From an uncultured Balneola sp. (GTDB lineage Bacteria > Bacteroidota > Rhodothermia > Balneolales > Balneolaceae): 64,000 nucleotides of DNA. The notes under the pieces were generated by a model. It was not told the DNA's origin, searched no databases, and saw only the letters and a program-made list of their open reading frames with translations. The DNA is taken from assembly GCA_902529365.1 (NCBI GenBank), contig CABZWK010000003.1, positions 62,001 to 126,000 of the forward strand, given 5' to 3'. Shown here piece after piece: positions 17,808-27,515 of the stretch; the stretch's first letter is position 1, and every line of letters begins with the position of its first letter. Both the position numbers and the translations under genes were made by a program.

Positions 17808-19304
17808 ATGCATTCCTATATACTCGCACTAGACCAGGGCACTACAAGTTCTCGCGCTATACTTTTTGACAAAAAAGGGGGTATTGTGGCTATGGCACAA
17901 AAAGAATTTACCCAAATTTTTCCACAATCCGGATGGGTGGAGCACGATGCAAACGAGATATGGTCAAGTCAAGTCAGTGTTGCAACGGAAGTGATGAGTG
18001 CCGCTCAAATCAAAGGAAACCAGATTGCTGCAATCGGAATTACCAATCAACGAGAAACCACGGTCGTCTGGGATAGAAGAACGGGGCAGCCCATTTACCA
18101 TGCCATAGTCTGGCAAGATCGAAGAACATCGGAACGATGCAACCAACTAAAAGAGCAAGGACGACTCCAAGAGATTCAATCAAAAACGGGTCTGGTCATA
18201 GATGCCTATTTCTCCGCTACAAAAGTGGAGTGGATCTTAAGGCAGGTGCCTGGTGCACAAAAACTAGCAGAAGAAGGGCATCTTGCTTTTGGTACTATTG
18301 ATAGTTGGCTTATTTCGAAATTTTCCGAAGGGCAATCCCATGTAACTGATGTAACCAATGCCTCTCGAACTATGCTCTATAACATACGCGACCAAAAGTG
18401 GGACAAAGAGTTATTAAAACTGTTTAGTATTCCTTCACCAATGCTTCCAAAAGTGATGGAATCAAGCGATGACTTTGGCAGAACAAGTGAGCAATTTTTT
18501 GGACATCGTATTCCTATAACAGGAGTTGCAGGAGATCAGCAAGCTGCTCTTTTCGGGCAGATGTGTACCGAGGTAGGAATGGTTAAAAATACCTACGGAA
18601 CAGGATGCTTTATGCTCATGAACATTGGTCCTAAATTTGTACACTCCAAACACAACCTCTTAACTACAATTGCATGGAAAATTAATGGTAAACTACACTA
18701 TGCCTTAGAAGGCAGTGTATTTATCGCAGGTGCGGTGGTTCAATGGCTCCGTGATGGCATGGAGATGATTCGTCATTCATCCGAAATAGAAAACTTAGCT
18801 AATCAATCCACCCATACCGATGGAGTATACTTTGTTCCAGCCTTTGCTGGGCTGGGTGCACCTTATTGGAACCAGGAAGCTCGAGGTATGTTGGTTGGTT
18901 TATCTCGTGGAACTACCAAATCACACATAGCACGTGCCGCCCTCGAATCAATGGCCTATCAAAGTTATAATGTACTAAAAGCTATGGAGGCGGACTCAAG
19001 AATATCCATTAAAGAACTCCGGGTAGATGGGGGAGCAACTACGAATAATCTATTGATGCAGTTTCAAGCCGACCTATTGGGTGCCAATGTGATTCGTCCA
19101 AAACATATTGAAACTACGGCACTAGGCGCCGCCTACTTAGCAGGTTTAAGGGTTGGATATTGGGAAAATATTGAAGAAATTCAGTCAATTTGGACAATCG
19201 ATCAACGCTTTAAAGCTAGGGCAAATAGCACTCAAGTATCGGAAGCGATTGACGGTTGGAACAAGGCTATCCATGCGGTGCAAGCTTGGACAAATCACTC
19301 TTGA
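17808..19304 (+). CDS. glpK: glycerol kinase
   Basis: Phosphorylates glycerol to glycerol-3-phosphate with ATP. The 498 residues match the family length and contain the N-terminal ATP motif [13 protein letters not shown], substrate contacts NQRET (80-84) and WQDRRT, the catalytic aspartate in [12 protein letters not shown] (D243), and the C-terminal [18 protein letters not shown] signature of FGGY kinases. The aquaporin/glycerol facilitator gene starts 25 bases after the stop, so the pair forms a glycerol uptake operon. No glycerol-3-phosphate dehydrogenase is seen nearby. Confidence 0.95.
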   Translation: MHSYILALDQGTTSSRAILFDKKGGIVAMAQKEFTQIFPQSGWVEHDANEIWSSQVSVATEVMSAAQIKGNQIAAIGITNQRETTVVWDRRTGQPIYHAIVWQDRRTSERCNQLKEQGRLQEIQSKTGLVIDAYFSATKVEWILRQVPGAQKLAEEGHLAFGTIDSWLISKFSEGQSHVTDVTNASRTMLYNIRDQKWDKELLKLFSIPSPMLPKVMESSDDFGRTSEQFFGHRIPITGVAGDQQAALFGQMCTEVGMVKNTYGTGCFMLMNIGPKFVHSKHNLLTTIAWKINGKLHYALEGSVFIAGAVVQWLRDGMEMIRHSSEIENLANQSTHTDGVYFVPAFAGLGAPYWNQEARGMLVGLSRGTTKSHIARAALESMAYQSYNVLKAMEADSRISIKELRVDGGATTNNLLMQFQADLLGANVIRPKHIETTALGAAYLAGLRVGYWENIEEIQSIWTIDQRFKARANSTQVSEAIDGWNKAIHAVQAWTNHS

Positions 19305-19329
19305 TCTTAACCCTACAAAATTACTTTTT

Positions 19330-20058
19330 ATGAACCCTATTATTGCTGAGTTTATCGCCACTTTTTTACTAGTACTCTTAGGTAATGGAGTAGTCGCAAA
19401 TGTTGTATTGCCCAAAACAAAAGGACATGATTCAGGGTGGTTAGTCATCACTACTGGTTGGGGATTGGCCGTTTTTACCGGGGTTGTGGTTGCAGGTCCA
19501 CATTCAGGGGCCCATCTAAACCCAGCAATTACCTTTGGGCTAGCTACAGCAGGCGAATTCCCTTGGGCAGAAGTTCCTAGCTATATTGGCGCCCAAATTC
19601 TTGGAGCTTTTTTAGGTGGGATTGTTGTCTGGATGATGTATAAAGACCACTATGAAGAAACGAGTGAATCTTCCGCAATTCTCTCAACTTTCAGTACTAT
19701 ACCAGCTATTCGGTCATCATTTAGTAATCTACTCGCAGAAATTATTGGCACCTTTGTACTAGTCTTTGTAGTCTTTTATATAAGTGATGGGCAGTTAATG
19801 AATGCCTCAAATACTCCCATTGGTTTAGGATCGGTTGGAGCGCTTCCTGTTGCTTTTGTTGTATGGTGTATAGGCTTGGGTTTAGGGGGAACTACTGGTT
19901 ATGCGATTAACCCAGCAAGAGACTTTGGTCCACGATTAGCCCATGCCATTCTACCTATTTCAAACAAAGGTACCAGTGATTGGAGCTATGGATGGATTCC
20001 TATCCTAGGTCCTTTGGTTGGTGGTATCCTAGCGGCGGCAGTGTATCTTATTATTTGA
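19330..20058 (+). CDS. glpF: aquaglyceroporin (MIP family), glycerol facilitator
   Basis: A six-helix MIP channel of 242 residues. The two NPA boxes are HLNPAITFG (N64-A66) and YAINPARDFGP (N194-D198); the Asp after the second NPAR is the mark of glycerol-conducting aquaglyceroporins rather than water-only aquaporins. The reading frame is open further upstream, but that part overlaps glpK. The ATG at 19330 begins exactly where the first membrane helix (MNPIIAEFIATFLL) starts, so it is the true start. Location after glpK supports glycerol as the substrate. Confidence 0.92.
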   Translation: MNPIIAEFIATFLLVLLGNGVVANVVLPKTKGHDSGWLVITTGWGLAVFTGVVVAGPHSGAHLNPAITFGLATAGEFPWAEVPSYIGAQILGAFLGGIVVWMMYKDHYEETSESSAILSTFSTIPAIRSSFSNLLAEIIGTFVLVFVVFYISDGQLMNASNTPIGLGSVGALPVAFVVWCIGLGLGGTTGYAINPARDFGPRLAHAILPISNKGTSDWSYGWIPILGPLVGGILAAAVYLII

Positions 20059-20124
20059 ACGGTTTGTATATGAACTCATAACTAGCCGTTATGATGTAAC
20101 ATGATTAGGTTCAGGATGAACTAA

Positions 20125-21822
20125 TCAGTCAATATCTCCCATCAGTTTTTTCACCGATGGCGCTGCTAATATAGCAATTACTCCACCCCCGCCAACAAAT
20201 AGTGCAACTGCTTGAAATAGACTAGCAGGGGCAAGATTTTCTAACTGTCCCGCTACCAAACCAGCAATCAAGTTTCCAAGTGCCGCTGCCACAAACCATA
20301 TACCCATCATCTGACTTACCCGACTTTTAGGAGAAAGCTTAGTCATAGAAGAAAGTCCGACGGGCGACAAACAAAGCTCACCAACCGTATGTAAAAAATA
20401 CATTACAATAAGCCACGCTGGTGAAACCAAATTCGTACTGGAGGCATTGGCAGATCCCCATGCAAGCACAAAGAAACCCGCAGATAGTCCTAGGAGGCCT
20501 AAAGCAAATTTCATAGGTATAGACGGATTGGCATTTTTACTAGCTAACCATGTCCACATAAAACCAAAGATAGGGGCAAATATCACAATGAAAGACGGGT
20601 TAATTAGCTGTAGCGTACTAGCAGGGATTTCCCAACCTTTACCCACTTGGCTCAGCATCCAATAAACTAACCCTAGCAGGCCTACACTGGTAAACATGAC
20701 AGCAATTTTGGCTACCGACCAAATATCCTCTCGAACCCAAGTTTTGTACGTGTAGTATCCAAGTGGAACAGCTAACAAAGCCGTTAACACAAGGGCACCA
20801 ATACCCCCCAAGAACACACTAGGCCCTGCAGAACGATTCACTAATTCGGAGGCTAATATGTTAAATGAAGAACCAGCCTGCTCAAAACCGCTCCAGAAAA
20901 TAGCCGCTAAGATGAATAACCAAAAAATGACACCCAGACGCTTTTTTTCCTCTCCTGTATGCCCCCCAAAAAATATGATATACCCAAAAAACGCGACCGT
21001 GATTACCACGGCAACCAGTCCTAAATTACCTGCTAATGATTCCAAAGCAAGTTCAATAGCACCAGAACTAACTAAAAAGCCTAGTAGTACAATAAGCGCG
21101 CCAATGATGGAAACTACTGTGTAAAAAATCTTGCTTCGCTTGGCAAGGGTATCAGGATTAACATCTACTTTAAGATCACCAGCTGTTCCTAAATATTTTC
21201 CTCCAATTCTATAAGAAATAAGACCAAGAATCATACCAAAACCAGCTAACGTAAATCCATAATGCCAGTTATACCCTTCACCAAGAAGGCCACATAATAA
21301 TGGTCCTAATATAGCACCAAAGTTAATCCCCATATAAAATATAGAAAAGCCCGCATCGCGCTTTGCACCGCCCTCGGGATATAAATCGCCCACCATTGAA
21401 CTTACATTTGGTTTTAGCAATCCCGTGCCAATGACAATAAGTGCTAATCCAATAAAGAAAAATGTGGTGGTCGGGACTGCCATGCTAAAATGCCCCATGG
21501 CAATGATAATACCCCCGATAAGGACCGCCTTACGTTGCCCCCAAATATTATCAGCTATCCAACCACCAGGCAGTGATAACATATAAACAAAAAAGGTGTA
21601 CAGGCCATAAATTGCGGTAGCCTCACCAACTGACAAACCTAAGCCGGGATTATTACCAACAGCCTCTGCCGTCATAAAAAGTACGAGTAGCGCTCGCATA
21701 CCATAGTAACTAAAGCGCTCCCACAATTCGGTAAAAAAGAGGGTGGATAAACCCCTTGGATGCCCAAAAAAGTCGTGCTTTTGGGCGTCTAAAGTGGCCA
21801 CTGAGGATGTACTCATACTCAT
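20125..21822 (-). CDS. POT/PTR2 family proton-coupled oligopeptide transporter
   Basis: A 565-residue inner-membrane carrier of the major facilitator type that imports di- and tripeptides with protons. Diagnostic regions are the N-terminal ELWERFSYYGMRALL (ExxERxxYYG motif), GGWIADNIWGQRKAVLIGG between early helices, and the PTR2 signature FSIFYMGINFGAILGPLLCG. About 14 membrane segments are visible, as usual for bacterial POT proteins with the two extra helices. The gene converges on glpF 66 bases away and is transcribed alone. Confidence 0.93.
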   Translation of the reverse strand: MSMSTSSVATLDAQKHDFFGHPRGLSTLFFTELWERFSYYGMRALLVLFMTAEAVGNNPGLGLSVGEATAIYGLYTFFVYMLSLPGGWIADNIWGQRKAVLIGGIIIAMGHFSMAVPTTTFFFIGLALIVIGTGLLKPNVSSMVGDLYPEGGAKRDAGFSIFYMGINFGAILGPLLCGLLGEGYNWHYGFTLAGFGMILGLISYRIGGKYLGTAGDLKVDVNPDTLAKRSKIFYTVVSIIGALIVLLGFLVSSGAIELALESLAGNLGLVAVVITVAFFGYIIFFGGHTGEEKKRLGVIFWLFILAAIFWSGFEQAGSSFNILASELVNRSAGPSVFLGGIGALVLTALLAVPLGYYTYKTWVREDIWSVAKIAVMFTSVGLLGLVYWMLSQVGKGWEIPASTLQLINPSFIVIFAPIFGFMWTWLASKNANPSIPMKFALGLLGLSAGFFVLAWGSANASSTNLVSPAWLIVMYFLHTVGELCLSPVGLSSMTKLSPKSRVSQMMGIWFVAAALGNLIAGLVAGQLENLAPASLFQAVALFVGGGGVIAILAAPSVKKLMGDID

Positions 21823-21964
21823 AATGTCAAAATTAGGTTAGTTTTATTTATGAAGATATAGCAATAGCTTAGATTATAGCTAAACCTAACTTCGACCGCA
21901 AGCCCAATGCAACCTTTGGGTAAGTAAATCGTTAGTGAAGGTAAGGTATAAAACCCCTGTTCAT

Positions 21965-22456
21965 ATGGAATTACTCTTACTCATCCTTGGCGCTTTATTA
22001 ATCCTATTCGGATTTATTGGATCTTTTTTACCAATAGTACCTGGCTTACCGATTAGTTTATTGGGAATTTTAATTATGCAGTGGGCCGTTGCGCCCTTTT
22101 CTTCTGCATTTATTTGGGGATGGGCCATTGCTATTGTGTTATTCTCTGTGCTCGACAATTTTATACCTGCTTGGACCAGCCAAAAAACCGGTGGGACTCG
22201 CTATGGGTTTTGGGGTAGCCTTCTCGGGATCATAGTCGGTATTGGCTTCCCTCCAATAGGCTTTATTATCGGACCACTTATAGGCGCATTTCTGGGTGAA
22301 ATGATGGGGGGCCAAGGTCAAGAGCAAGCCCTTAAGGCAGCATGGGGTTCGTTTTTAGGATTTATGGCAGCCACCGGTATTAAAGTGATGGCTGCCTTAA
22401 TCCTTTGCTGGTATTACGGAACCGAACTTATCAGATGGATGGCTAGTTCGTTTTAA
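21965..22456 (+). CDS. DUF456 family membrane protein
   Basis: A small, very hydrophobic protein of 163 residues with about four membrane helices and glycine/proline-rich loops (FLPIVPGLPISLLG, GTRYGFWGSLLG, GIGFPPIGFIIGPLIGAFLGE), the pattern of the DUF456 family. Function is unknown. The frame is open from 21935, but the ATG at 21965 places the initiator directly before the first helix. The 3' end overlaps the converging ROK kinase gene by 4 bases. Confidence 0.8.
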   Translation: MELLLLILGALLILFGFIGSFLPIVPGLPISLLGILIMQWAVAPFSSAFIWGWAIAIVLFSVLDNFIPAWTSQKTGGTRYGFWGSLLGIIVGIGFPPIGFIIGPLIGAFLGEMMGGQGQEQALKAAWGSFLGFMAATGIKVMAALILCWYYGTELIRWMASSF

Positions 22457-23202
22457 TTACCCCGAGAACTTAGTGACGCCGCATGATACGCAGCACCCAC
22501 AATACTGGCATTGTTTTGAAATTCCGCCGCTTTTAACCTTGTGCTAATTTTCATGTAGGGGAATGTTTTATCGGCTTTTTTACTAAGCTGACCACCGATG
22601 ATAAAAAGTTCGGGATGAAAAAGCTTTTCGTAATATTGTAAGGCAAACTGGAGTCGTTTTGCCCATGTTTTTCGCTGAATTCCCTCTTCCTTTCTTGCCC
22701 TATTCGATGCTCGTTCTTCTATGCTAACACCTTTTAATTCAATAAGACCCAGCTCTGTATTTGGCACGAGTATATTATCAACGAAAATTGATGACCCAAT
22801 CCCTGTCCCTACTGTTAATACGATGACCGTTCCTCTGAAGCCTTTGCCAACTCCAAAGGTCATTTCGGCCATACCCGTTGCGTCAGTATCATTAATAAGG
22901 TGTACTGGACACCCGGTAATTTCACTGAATAAGTGTTCGGCGTCGGCATCAATCCAAGCAGCATCTATTCGGGATGCAGATAATACTCGACCTCGGTGAA
23001 TAGCTGCAGGAAAGGCACAACCAATAGGGCCTTTCCAGTCAAATTTCTTAACAAGTTTATGTACTTTAGAAATAATTTTATGAGGACGGGTATCTTCTAA
23101 TTTATCGGTAGATTTTTTCCCTGATATAATCTCTCCCTTAACTGTATCTACAACAGCGCCTTTGATACCATAGCTGCCGATATCGATGCCTAGTACCTTC
23201 AC
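22453..23202 (-). CDS. ROK family sugar kinase, polyphosphate-glucokinase-like
   Basis: A 249-residue kinase with the ASKHA nucleotide-binding start GIDIGSYGIKGAVVD, a catalytic region LINDTDATGMAEMTFG and the glycine-rich VLTVGTGIGSSIFVD. The short length and the NDTDATGMAE pattern resemble polyphosphate/ATP glucokinases (PpgK) more than repressor-type ROK proteins, and no DNA-binding domain is present. Glucose phosphorylation is likely; whether the donor is polyphosphate or ATP cannot be read from sequence. It starts with GTG, 11 bases after the stop side of secA, so it may be co-transcribed with secA. Confidence 0.8.
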   Translation of the reverse strand: MKVLGIDIGSYGIKGAVVDTVKGEIISGKKSTDKLEDTRPHKIISKVHKLVKKFDWKGPIGCAFPAAIHRGRVLSASRIDAAWIDADAEHLFSEITGCPVHLINDTDATGMAEMTFGVGKGFRGTVIVLTVGTGIGSSIFVDNILVPNTELGLIELKGVSIEERASNRARKEEGIQRKTWAKRLQFALQYYEKLFHPELFIIGGQLSKKADKTFPYMKISTRLKAAEFQNNASIVGAAYHAASLSSRGN

Positions 23203-23213
23203 TTTAGTTTATC

Positions 23214-26200
23214 TTATTGTTCGACAATGACCCATCCTTCTTGCTCAACTTTTTTCTTGGCAAATTTCCACTTCATATTTTCAGTAACACCCGTAGCTAT
23301 ATTTTGTATGGTAACAAGATCATTCCTTCCAGGCTCAACTTCAACTTCAACTGGCTTTCGCTTAACATTTGGACCCATCGGGGGTTGTCCTTGTCCTACA
23401 CTGGGTGCAGCGGGTGCCTGAAGACCCATGCCTGTTGAATCGGCATGTTGTGTTTGCATACGTTGAGTATCGTATGATGACTTTTGCTGCTGAGCCTGCT
23501 GTACGGTATTGGGTGACGCTTGTGCCTCTGGTACCGCTTTCCAGATCAATGAAATTACCTCTCGGTTAATCATTTCTATAAGCTGTTTAAACATCTCAAA
23601 GGCTTCTTTTTTGTATTCTAGTAAGGGGTCTTTTTGTGCAAAAGAACGTAGTCCAATACCTTCTTTTACCGAATCTAATTCCCTTAAATGCTGCATCCAT
23701 TTATCATCAATCACAGACAGTACAGCCGATCTTTCGAGAGCTCTAACTACTTCTTTACCCTCATTTTCAAGCGCCGCATCTACTCCAACCACAACTCGCA
23801 TTCGCCGAGACCCGTCAGTAAAAACAACCTGTACTTTATCCGGTCTTCGATCCGCCTCTGTTTCACTTATCCGTTTCATTACCTCATACAGGGGTTTACT
23901 GACCATATCTTCTTTTCTTTTATAGACCTCTAGTGCTCGACGAACAATCATATCAACCAGTTCATCTTCGCCCATTGATCTCCACTCATCTTCATCAAAG
24001 GGTACATCTACAGCAAGGTTTCTCAGAAGTGTTGAATGGAGGCCTTGATAGTCACCCATGGCCACATATTCAGCTACCCATTCTTCAGTGAGTGATTCTA
24101 GCATACCCAATAAATCGGTGCGTAGTTGATCACCCAATAGTGCGTGCTTTCGACGAGCATATACCACATTTCGTTGATTATTAAGCACATCATCATATTC
24201 TAATTGGCGCTTACGGATGCTAAAGTTGTTTTGCTCGACTTTTCCCTGGGCACGTTCTAGGGCCTTAGTTATCATACGATGCGTAATCACTTCGCCCTCA
24301 TCAAAGGTTAATTTATCCATTACACCCGCTACCCGGTCGCTCATGAATAGAGCCATTAACTTATCCTCTAGGGAAACATAGAATTGAGAAAAACCTGGAT
24401 CACCTTGACGGCCTGCACGCCCACGCAGCTGCAGGTCAATACGCCTGGATTCGTGGCGTTCAGTGCCTAAAATTGCGAGTCCGCCTTTTTCTTTAATTCC
24501 TGGAGCAAGCTTAATGTCGGTACCCCTACCTGCCATATTGGTCGCCACAGTAACTGCCCCTGGTTGCCCTGCCTGCTTTACAATATCACTTTCTCTGGCA
24601 TGCTGCTTGGCATTTAAAACGTTGTGTGGAATACCCGCCTGCTTAAGCATACGACTCATCGACTCGGACACATCTACACTGGTCGTACCCACTAGCACAG
24701 GCTGTCCACTGATATGAAATTCATTAATCATCTTAATGATAGCCTTATATTTCTCTCTCTTCGTTCGAAAAACCAAATCCTCATGATCTTCTCTTGCAAT
24801 GGGACGATTAGTCGGGATTACCATCACATCTAAATCATAAATCTCATTAAATTCGCCTTCCTCCGTTTCCGCAGTACCGGTCATTCCAGAAATTTTATGA
24901 TACATTCGGAAGTAATTTTGCAAAGTAATAGTTGCATAGGTTTGTGTGGAAGCTTCAACTTTTACTTGCTCTTTTGCTTCAATTGCCTGATGCAATCCAT
25001 CTGAATATCGGCGACCTGACAATACTCGACCGGTATGCTCATCTACAATTTGTACTTTACCATCCTGTACAATGTATTCTTCCTCACGTTCGAAATTGGT
25101 ATAGGCCTTTAACAACTGATTTACCGTGTGAATTCGGTCTCCCCGCTCAGCAAACAGCCGGTGAAGTTCCGAGAATTTCTGCTCACGCTCTTGCAAAAGT
25201 TCCAATTTCGCTGATTCTAGCTTCTTATCCTTATACTCTTGACTAAATTCATCATTCACTTCTATTTGATGAATTCGCTCAGATTCCATGTCAGCAAATT
25301 CTACTTCAATCTTAGATGTTTCTTCCCCTAAATCTGGAATAACAAAGAATTCGGTATCCTCTCCTTTCTTGGTAATGAATTCACGGCCTTTATCGGTCAT
25401 TTCTATTGAATTCATTTTTTGATCCACCGCATAGAATAAATACTCATCTACAATCGGCATATTTTTCGCATTGTCCTGTAAATACAATGCTTCAGTGCGT
25501 TGAATTAGTTTTTGAATACTTGGCTCCTGTAGTATTTTCTTGAAGCGGGTATTCTTTGGGAATCCTCTCTGAACTCTAAATAAAGCAAGGCCTGCGTCAT
25601 CTTCGTTGCCTTCATCCAAATGTTTTTGAGCTTCCTGGACCAGGCTGGCTACCAACTTCTTCTGAGCCAACACCAGTGACTCTACTCGAGGCTTCATCTC
25701 TATGTATTTATCGGATTTGTTGTCATTTGGAACGGGTCCTGAAATGATGAGTGGTGTTCTGGCTTCATCAATAAGAATAGAATCCACCTCATCAATGATG
25801 GTGTAATGATGATCTTTTTGAACTAGTTGATCCGGGTTAATGACCATGTTATCCCTAAGATAATCAAAGCCAAATTCATTGTTCGTGCCGTAGGTTATAT
25901 CTGCCCGATAAGCCTGTCTACGTTGGTCAGTGTTGGGTTCGAATCGATCAATACAATCAACCTTGAGTCCATGAAAATTAAATATAGGCTCGTTCCATTC
26001 AGCATCTCGCTTTGCTAAGTAATTATTCACCGTGATAACATGCACTCCTTTGCCTGCTAGAGCATTTAAATAGGCAGGGAATATAGATACTAAGGTTTTC
26101 CCTTCACCTGTTTTCATCTCTGCTACTTTACCCTGATGAAGTGCTATTGCACCAACTAGCTGAACATCATATGGTATCATATTCCATTCGATTGCGTCAC

Positions 26201-26603
26201 CGGCTACTTTCCAAGACTTGCCTACAAATCGACGACATGTATCCTTTAGTACCGCATAAGCTTCGGTCATAATGCTATCTAGGGACTGTTCAATGAGCTC
26301 CAATTCCCGATTCTCTAACTCCTCGAGTTCATCGGTAAGTTGCCGATGATCTGCGTCCTTGAGTTCCTCGATATGCTCTAATTTTTCCTTTAACTCGGTG
26401 ATTTCACACCTTATCTCTTCCGTTGCTTCTGAAATAAGGTGCTTAAAATGAGCTGTTTTTGCTCGTAATTCATCGTCAGTAAGTTTTTCTAAAACAGAGC
26501 TGAAAGATTTAATCTCTTCAATTAGTGGTTGAATGAATTTAATATCTTTTTCGCTTTTTGAGCCAAAAATCTTGGTAATTAGCTTGCCTACCTTATCAAT
26601 CAT
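23214..26603 (-). CDS. secA: preprotein translocase ATPase SecA (long form)
   Basis: The motor that drives proteins through SecYEG. Visible landmarks are the Walker A GEGKT (166-170), DEVDSILIDEARTPLIISGP (DEAD box), GTTSVDVSE, NMAGRGTDIKL and the helicase-like LRGRAGRQGDPG. At 1129 residues it is well above the 901 of E. coli SecA: there is a charged helical insert after residue 60 and further inserts between the first nucleotide-binding halves, as in Bacteroidota-type SecA. The C-terminal end after a Q/P-rich linker lacks the CxC...CH zinc motif and ends instead in a short conserved-looking basic/aromatic segment (KWKFAKKKVEQEGWVIVEQ). It is divergent from rpmH. Confidence 0.95.
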   Translation of the reverse strand: MIDKVGKLITKIFGSKSEKDIKFIQPLIEEIKSFSSVLEKLTDDELRAKTAHFKHLISEATEEIRCEITELKEKLEHIEELKDADHRQLTDELEELENRELELIEQSLDSIMTEAYAVLKDTCRRFVGKSWKVAGDAIEWNMIPYDVQLVGAIALHQGKVAEMKTGEGKTLVSIFPAYLNALAGKGVHVITVNNYLAKRDAEWNEPIFNFHGLKVDCIDRFEPNTDQRRQAYRADITYGTNNEFGFDYLRDNMVINPDQLVQKDHHYTIIDEVDSILIDEARTPLIISGPVPNDNKSDKYIEMKPRVESLVLAQKKLVASLVQEAQKHLDEGNEDDAGLALFRVQRGFPKNTRFKKILQEPSIQKLIQRTEALYLQDNAKNMPIVDEYLFYAVDQKMNSIEMTDKGREFITKKGEDTEFFVIPDLGEETSKIEVEFADMESERIHQIEVNDEFSQEYKDKKLESAKLELLQEREQKFSELHRLFAERGDRIHTVNQLLKAYTNFEREEEYIVQDGKVQIVDEHTGRVLSGRRYSDGLHQAIEAKEQVKVEASTQTYATITLQNYFRMYHKISGMTGTAETEEGEFNEIYDLDVMVIPTNRPIAREDHEDLVFRTKREKYKAIIKMINEFHISGQPVLVGTTSVDVSESMSRMLKQAGIPHNVLNAKQHARESDIVKQAGQPGAVTVATNMAGRGTDIKLAPGIKEKGGLAILGTERHESRRIDLQLRGRAGRQGDPGFSQFYVSLEDKLMALFMSDRVAGVMDKLTFDEGEVITHRMITKALERAQGKVEQNNFSIRKRQLEYDDVLNNQRNVVYARRKHALLGDQLRTDLLGMLESLTEEWVAEYVAMGDYQGLHSTLLRNLAVDVPFDEDEWRSMGEDELVDMIVRRALEVYKRKEDMVSKPLYEVMKRISETEADRRPDKVQVVFTDGSRRMRVVVGVDAALENEGKEVVRALERSAVLSVIDDKWMQHLRELDSVKEGIGLRSFAQKDPLLEYKKEAFEMFKQLIEMINREVISLIWKAVPEAQASPNTVQQAQQQKSSYDTQRMQTQHADSTGMGLQAPAAPSVGQGQPPMGPNVKRKPVEVEVEPGRNDLVTIQNIATGVTENMKWKFAKKKVEQEGWVIVEQ

Positions 26604-26779
26604 GGGTATGAAATAGTCTATTAAAACGTGTTAAAATGGCACATAATTCAGTTTTCGTTAGTTAGTATAACTAAATTTTTGCTACATCAAATGTAACCTT
26701 TCAAACGAGGCCGTTCAATACATGTTGCAGATAAGTTTAATTTCCTTGGATAATTGTTCGATTTATAGAAATTAATGCC

Positions 26780-26787
26780 TATATTTG
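26780..26787 (+). promoter_or_regulatory. possible -7 promoter element (TATATTTG) for rpmH-rnpA-yidC
   Basis: TATATTTG fits the TAnnTTTG -7 consensus of Bacteroidota sigma-70-type promoters and lies 41 bases before the rpmH ATG, a sensible leader length. A -33 element is not clear: the nearest TTG is at 26754-26756, slightly far away. The match could be chance in an AT-rich spacer. Confidence 0.35.
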
Positions 26788-26828
26788 TTGCTCTTTTGGA
26801 TACTGAAAAACTTTAAGAAATCTAATCC

Positions 26829-26987
26829 ATGAAACGCACATTCCAACCTAGTAATCGAAAGCGCAAAAATAAGCACGGTTTCCGTGACCGCATGTCTACA
26901 CATAGCGGAAGAAAAGTTATTGCTGGTCGACGAGCAAAAGGCCGTCATAAGCTAACGGTTAGTGATGAGCGAAAAGGAGCCAAATAA
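26829..26987 (+). CDS. rpmH: 50S ribosomal protein L34
   Basis: A 52-residue highly basic protein that begins [19 protein letters not shown] and contains [19 protein letters not shown], the universal L34 pattern; the family is usually 44-52 residues. The last 23 bases overlap the start of rnpA in another frame, the conserved gene pair. It is the first gene of rpmH-rnpA-yidC and is divergent from secA across a 225-base spacer. Confidence 0.96.
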   Translation: MKRTFQPSNRKRKNKHGFRDRMSTHSGRKVIAGRRAKGRHKLTVSDERKGAK

Positions 26988-27474
26988 TTTATTAGCTCCT
27001 CTCTCGACTGATGCACAAACGCATCAGCTACCCAAGCTGTCTATATTGAGAGGGAAATCTGCTTTTGAAAGACTTTTCAAAGCCTCCAACACTTTTCGCT
27101 CCGGCAGTATTTTATTTCGATACTGCATTGTTCCTATAAATGAACACACTTTTACTCCTAAAAATAGCCTCCAAATCGCTTTCATTGCTCCGAAACGTTT
27201 AGGTAATGCGGTTATAAGAAATAGAACAAAACGTTTATTCAAGGAATCTTTTCGCACTTCTAACACAGATTTGCATCATTTTTTAAAGAAAAACTCAATT
27301 TATTTGCATTTGGCACTTATTGCCCGTTATCCTAGTCCTAATTTTGAGTACGTAAAAAATCATATGCGCATAGGACTGAATAATCTCATAGAGAATTTAG
27401 CCCATGATATTGATACATTACAACACTTAGAGGAGTACAAGGAAGTGCAGCAGTCTCCAAAGAGTCGGATTTGA
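26965..27474 (+). CDS. rnpA: ribonuclease P protein component
   Basis: The protein subunit that helps the RNase P RNA mature tRNA 5' ends. It carries the family signature [21 protein letters not shown] region (RNR motif) and the FxxLFKxxxxF-like N-terminal segment [13 protein letters not shown]. At 169 residues it is longer than typical (about 115-130), with an N-terminal extension of about 28 residues and a C-terminal tail. Translation can start at ATG 26965 or the GTG just before it; both lie inside rpmH. The small yidD gene that often follows rnpA is absent here. Confidence 0.9.
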   Translation: MSEKEPNNLLAPLSTDAQTHQLPKLSILRGKSAFERLFKASNTFRSGSILFRYCIVPINEHTFTPKNSLQIAFIAPKRLGNAVIRNRTKRLFKESFRTSNTDLHHFLKKNSIYLHLALIARYPSPNFEYVKNHMRIGLNNLIENLAHDIDTLQHLEEYKEVQQSPKSRI

Positions 27475-27515
27475 TATCTATCACCCGAATACTAACCCAA
27501 TAATATTTAGCTGTT

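Noticed and set aside
19153-19329. Upstream extension of the aquaporin reading frame
   Set aside because: It overlaps glpK, is hydrophilic and basic, and the channel family begins at the ATG at 19330.
23217-23925. Several rightward frames within the 3' part of secA
   Set aside because: They lie antisense to the well-supported SecA coding sequence and show no family features.
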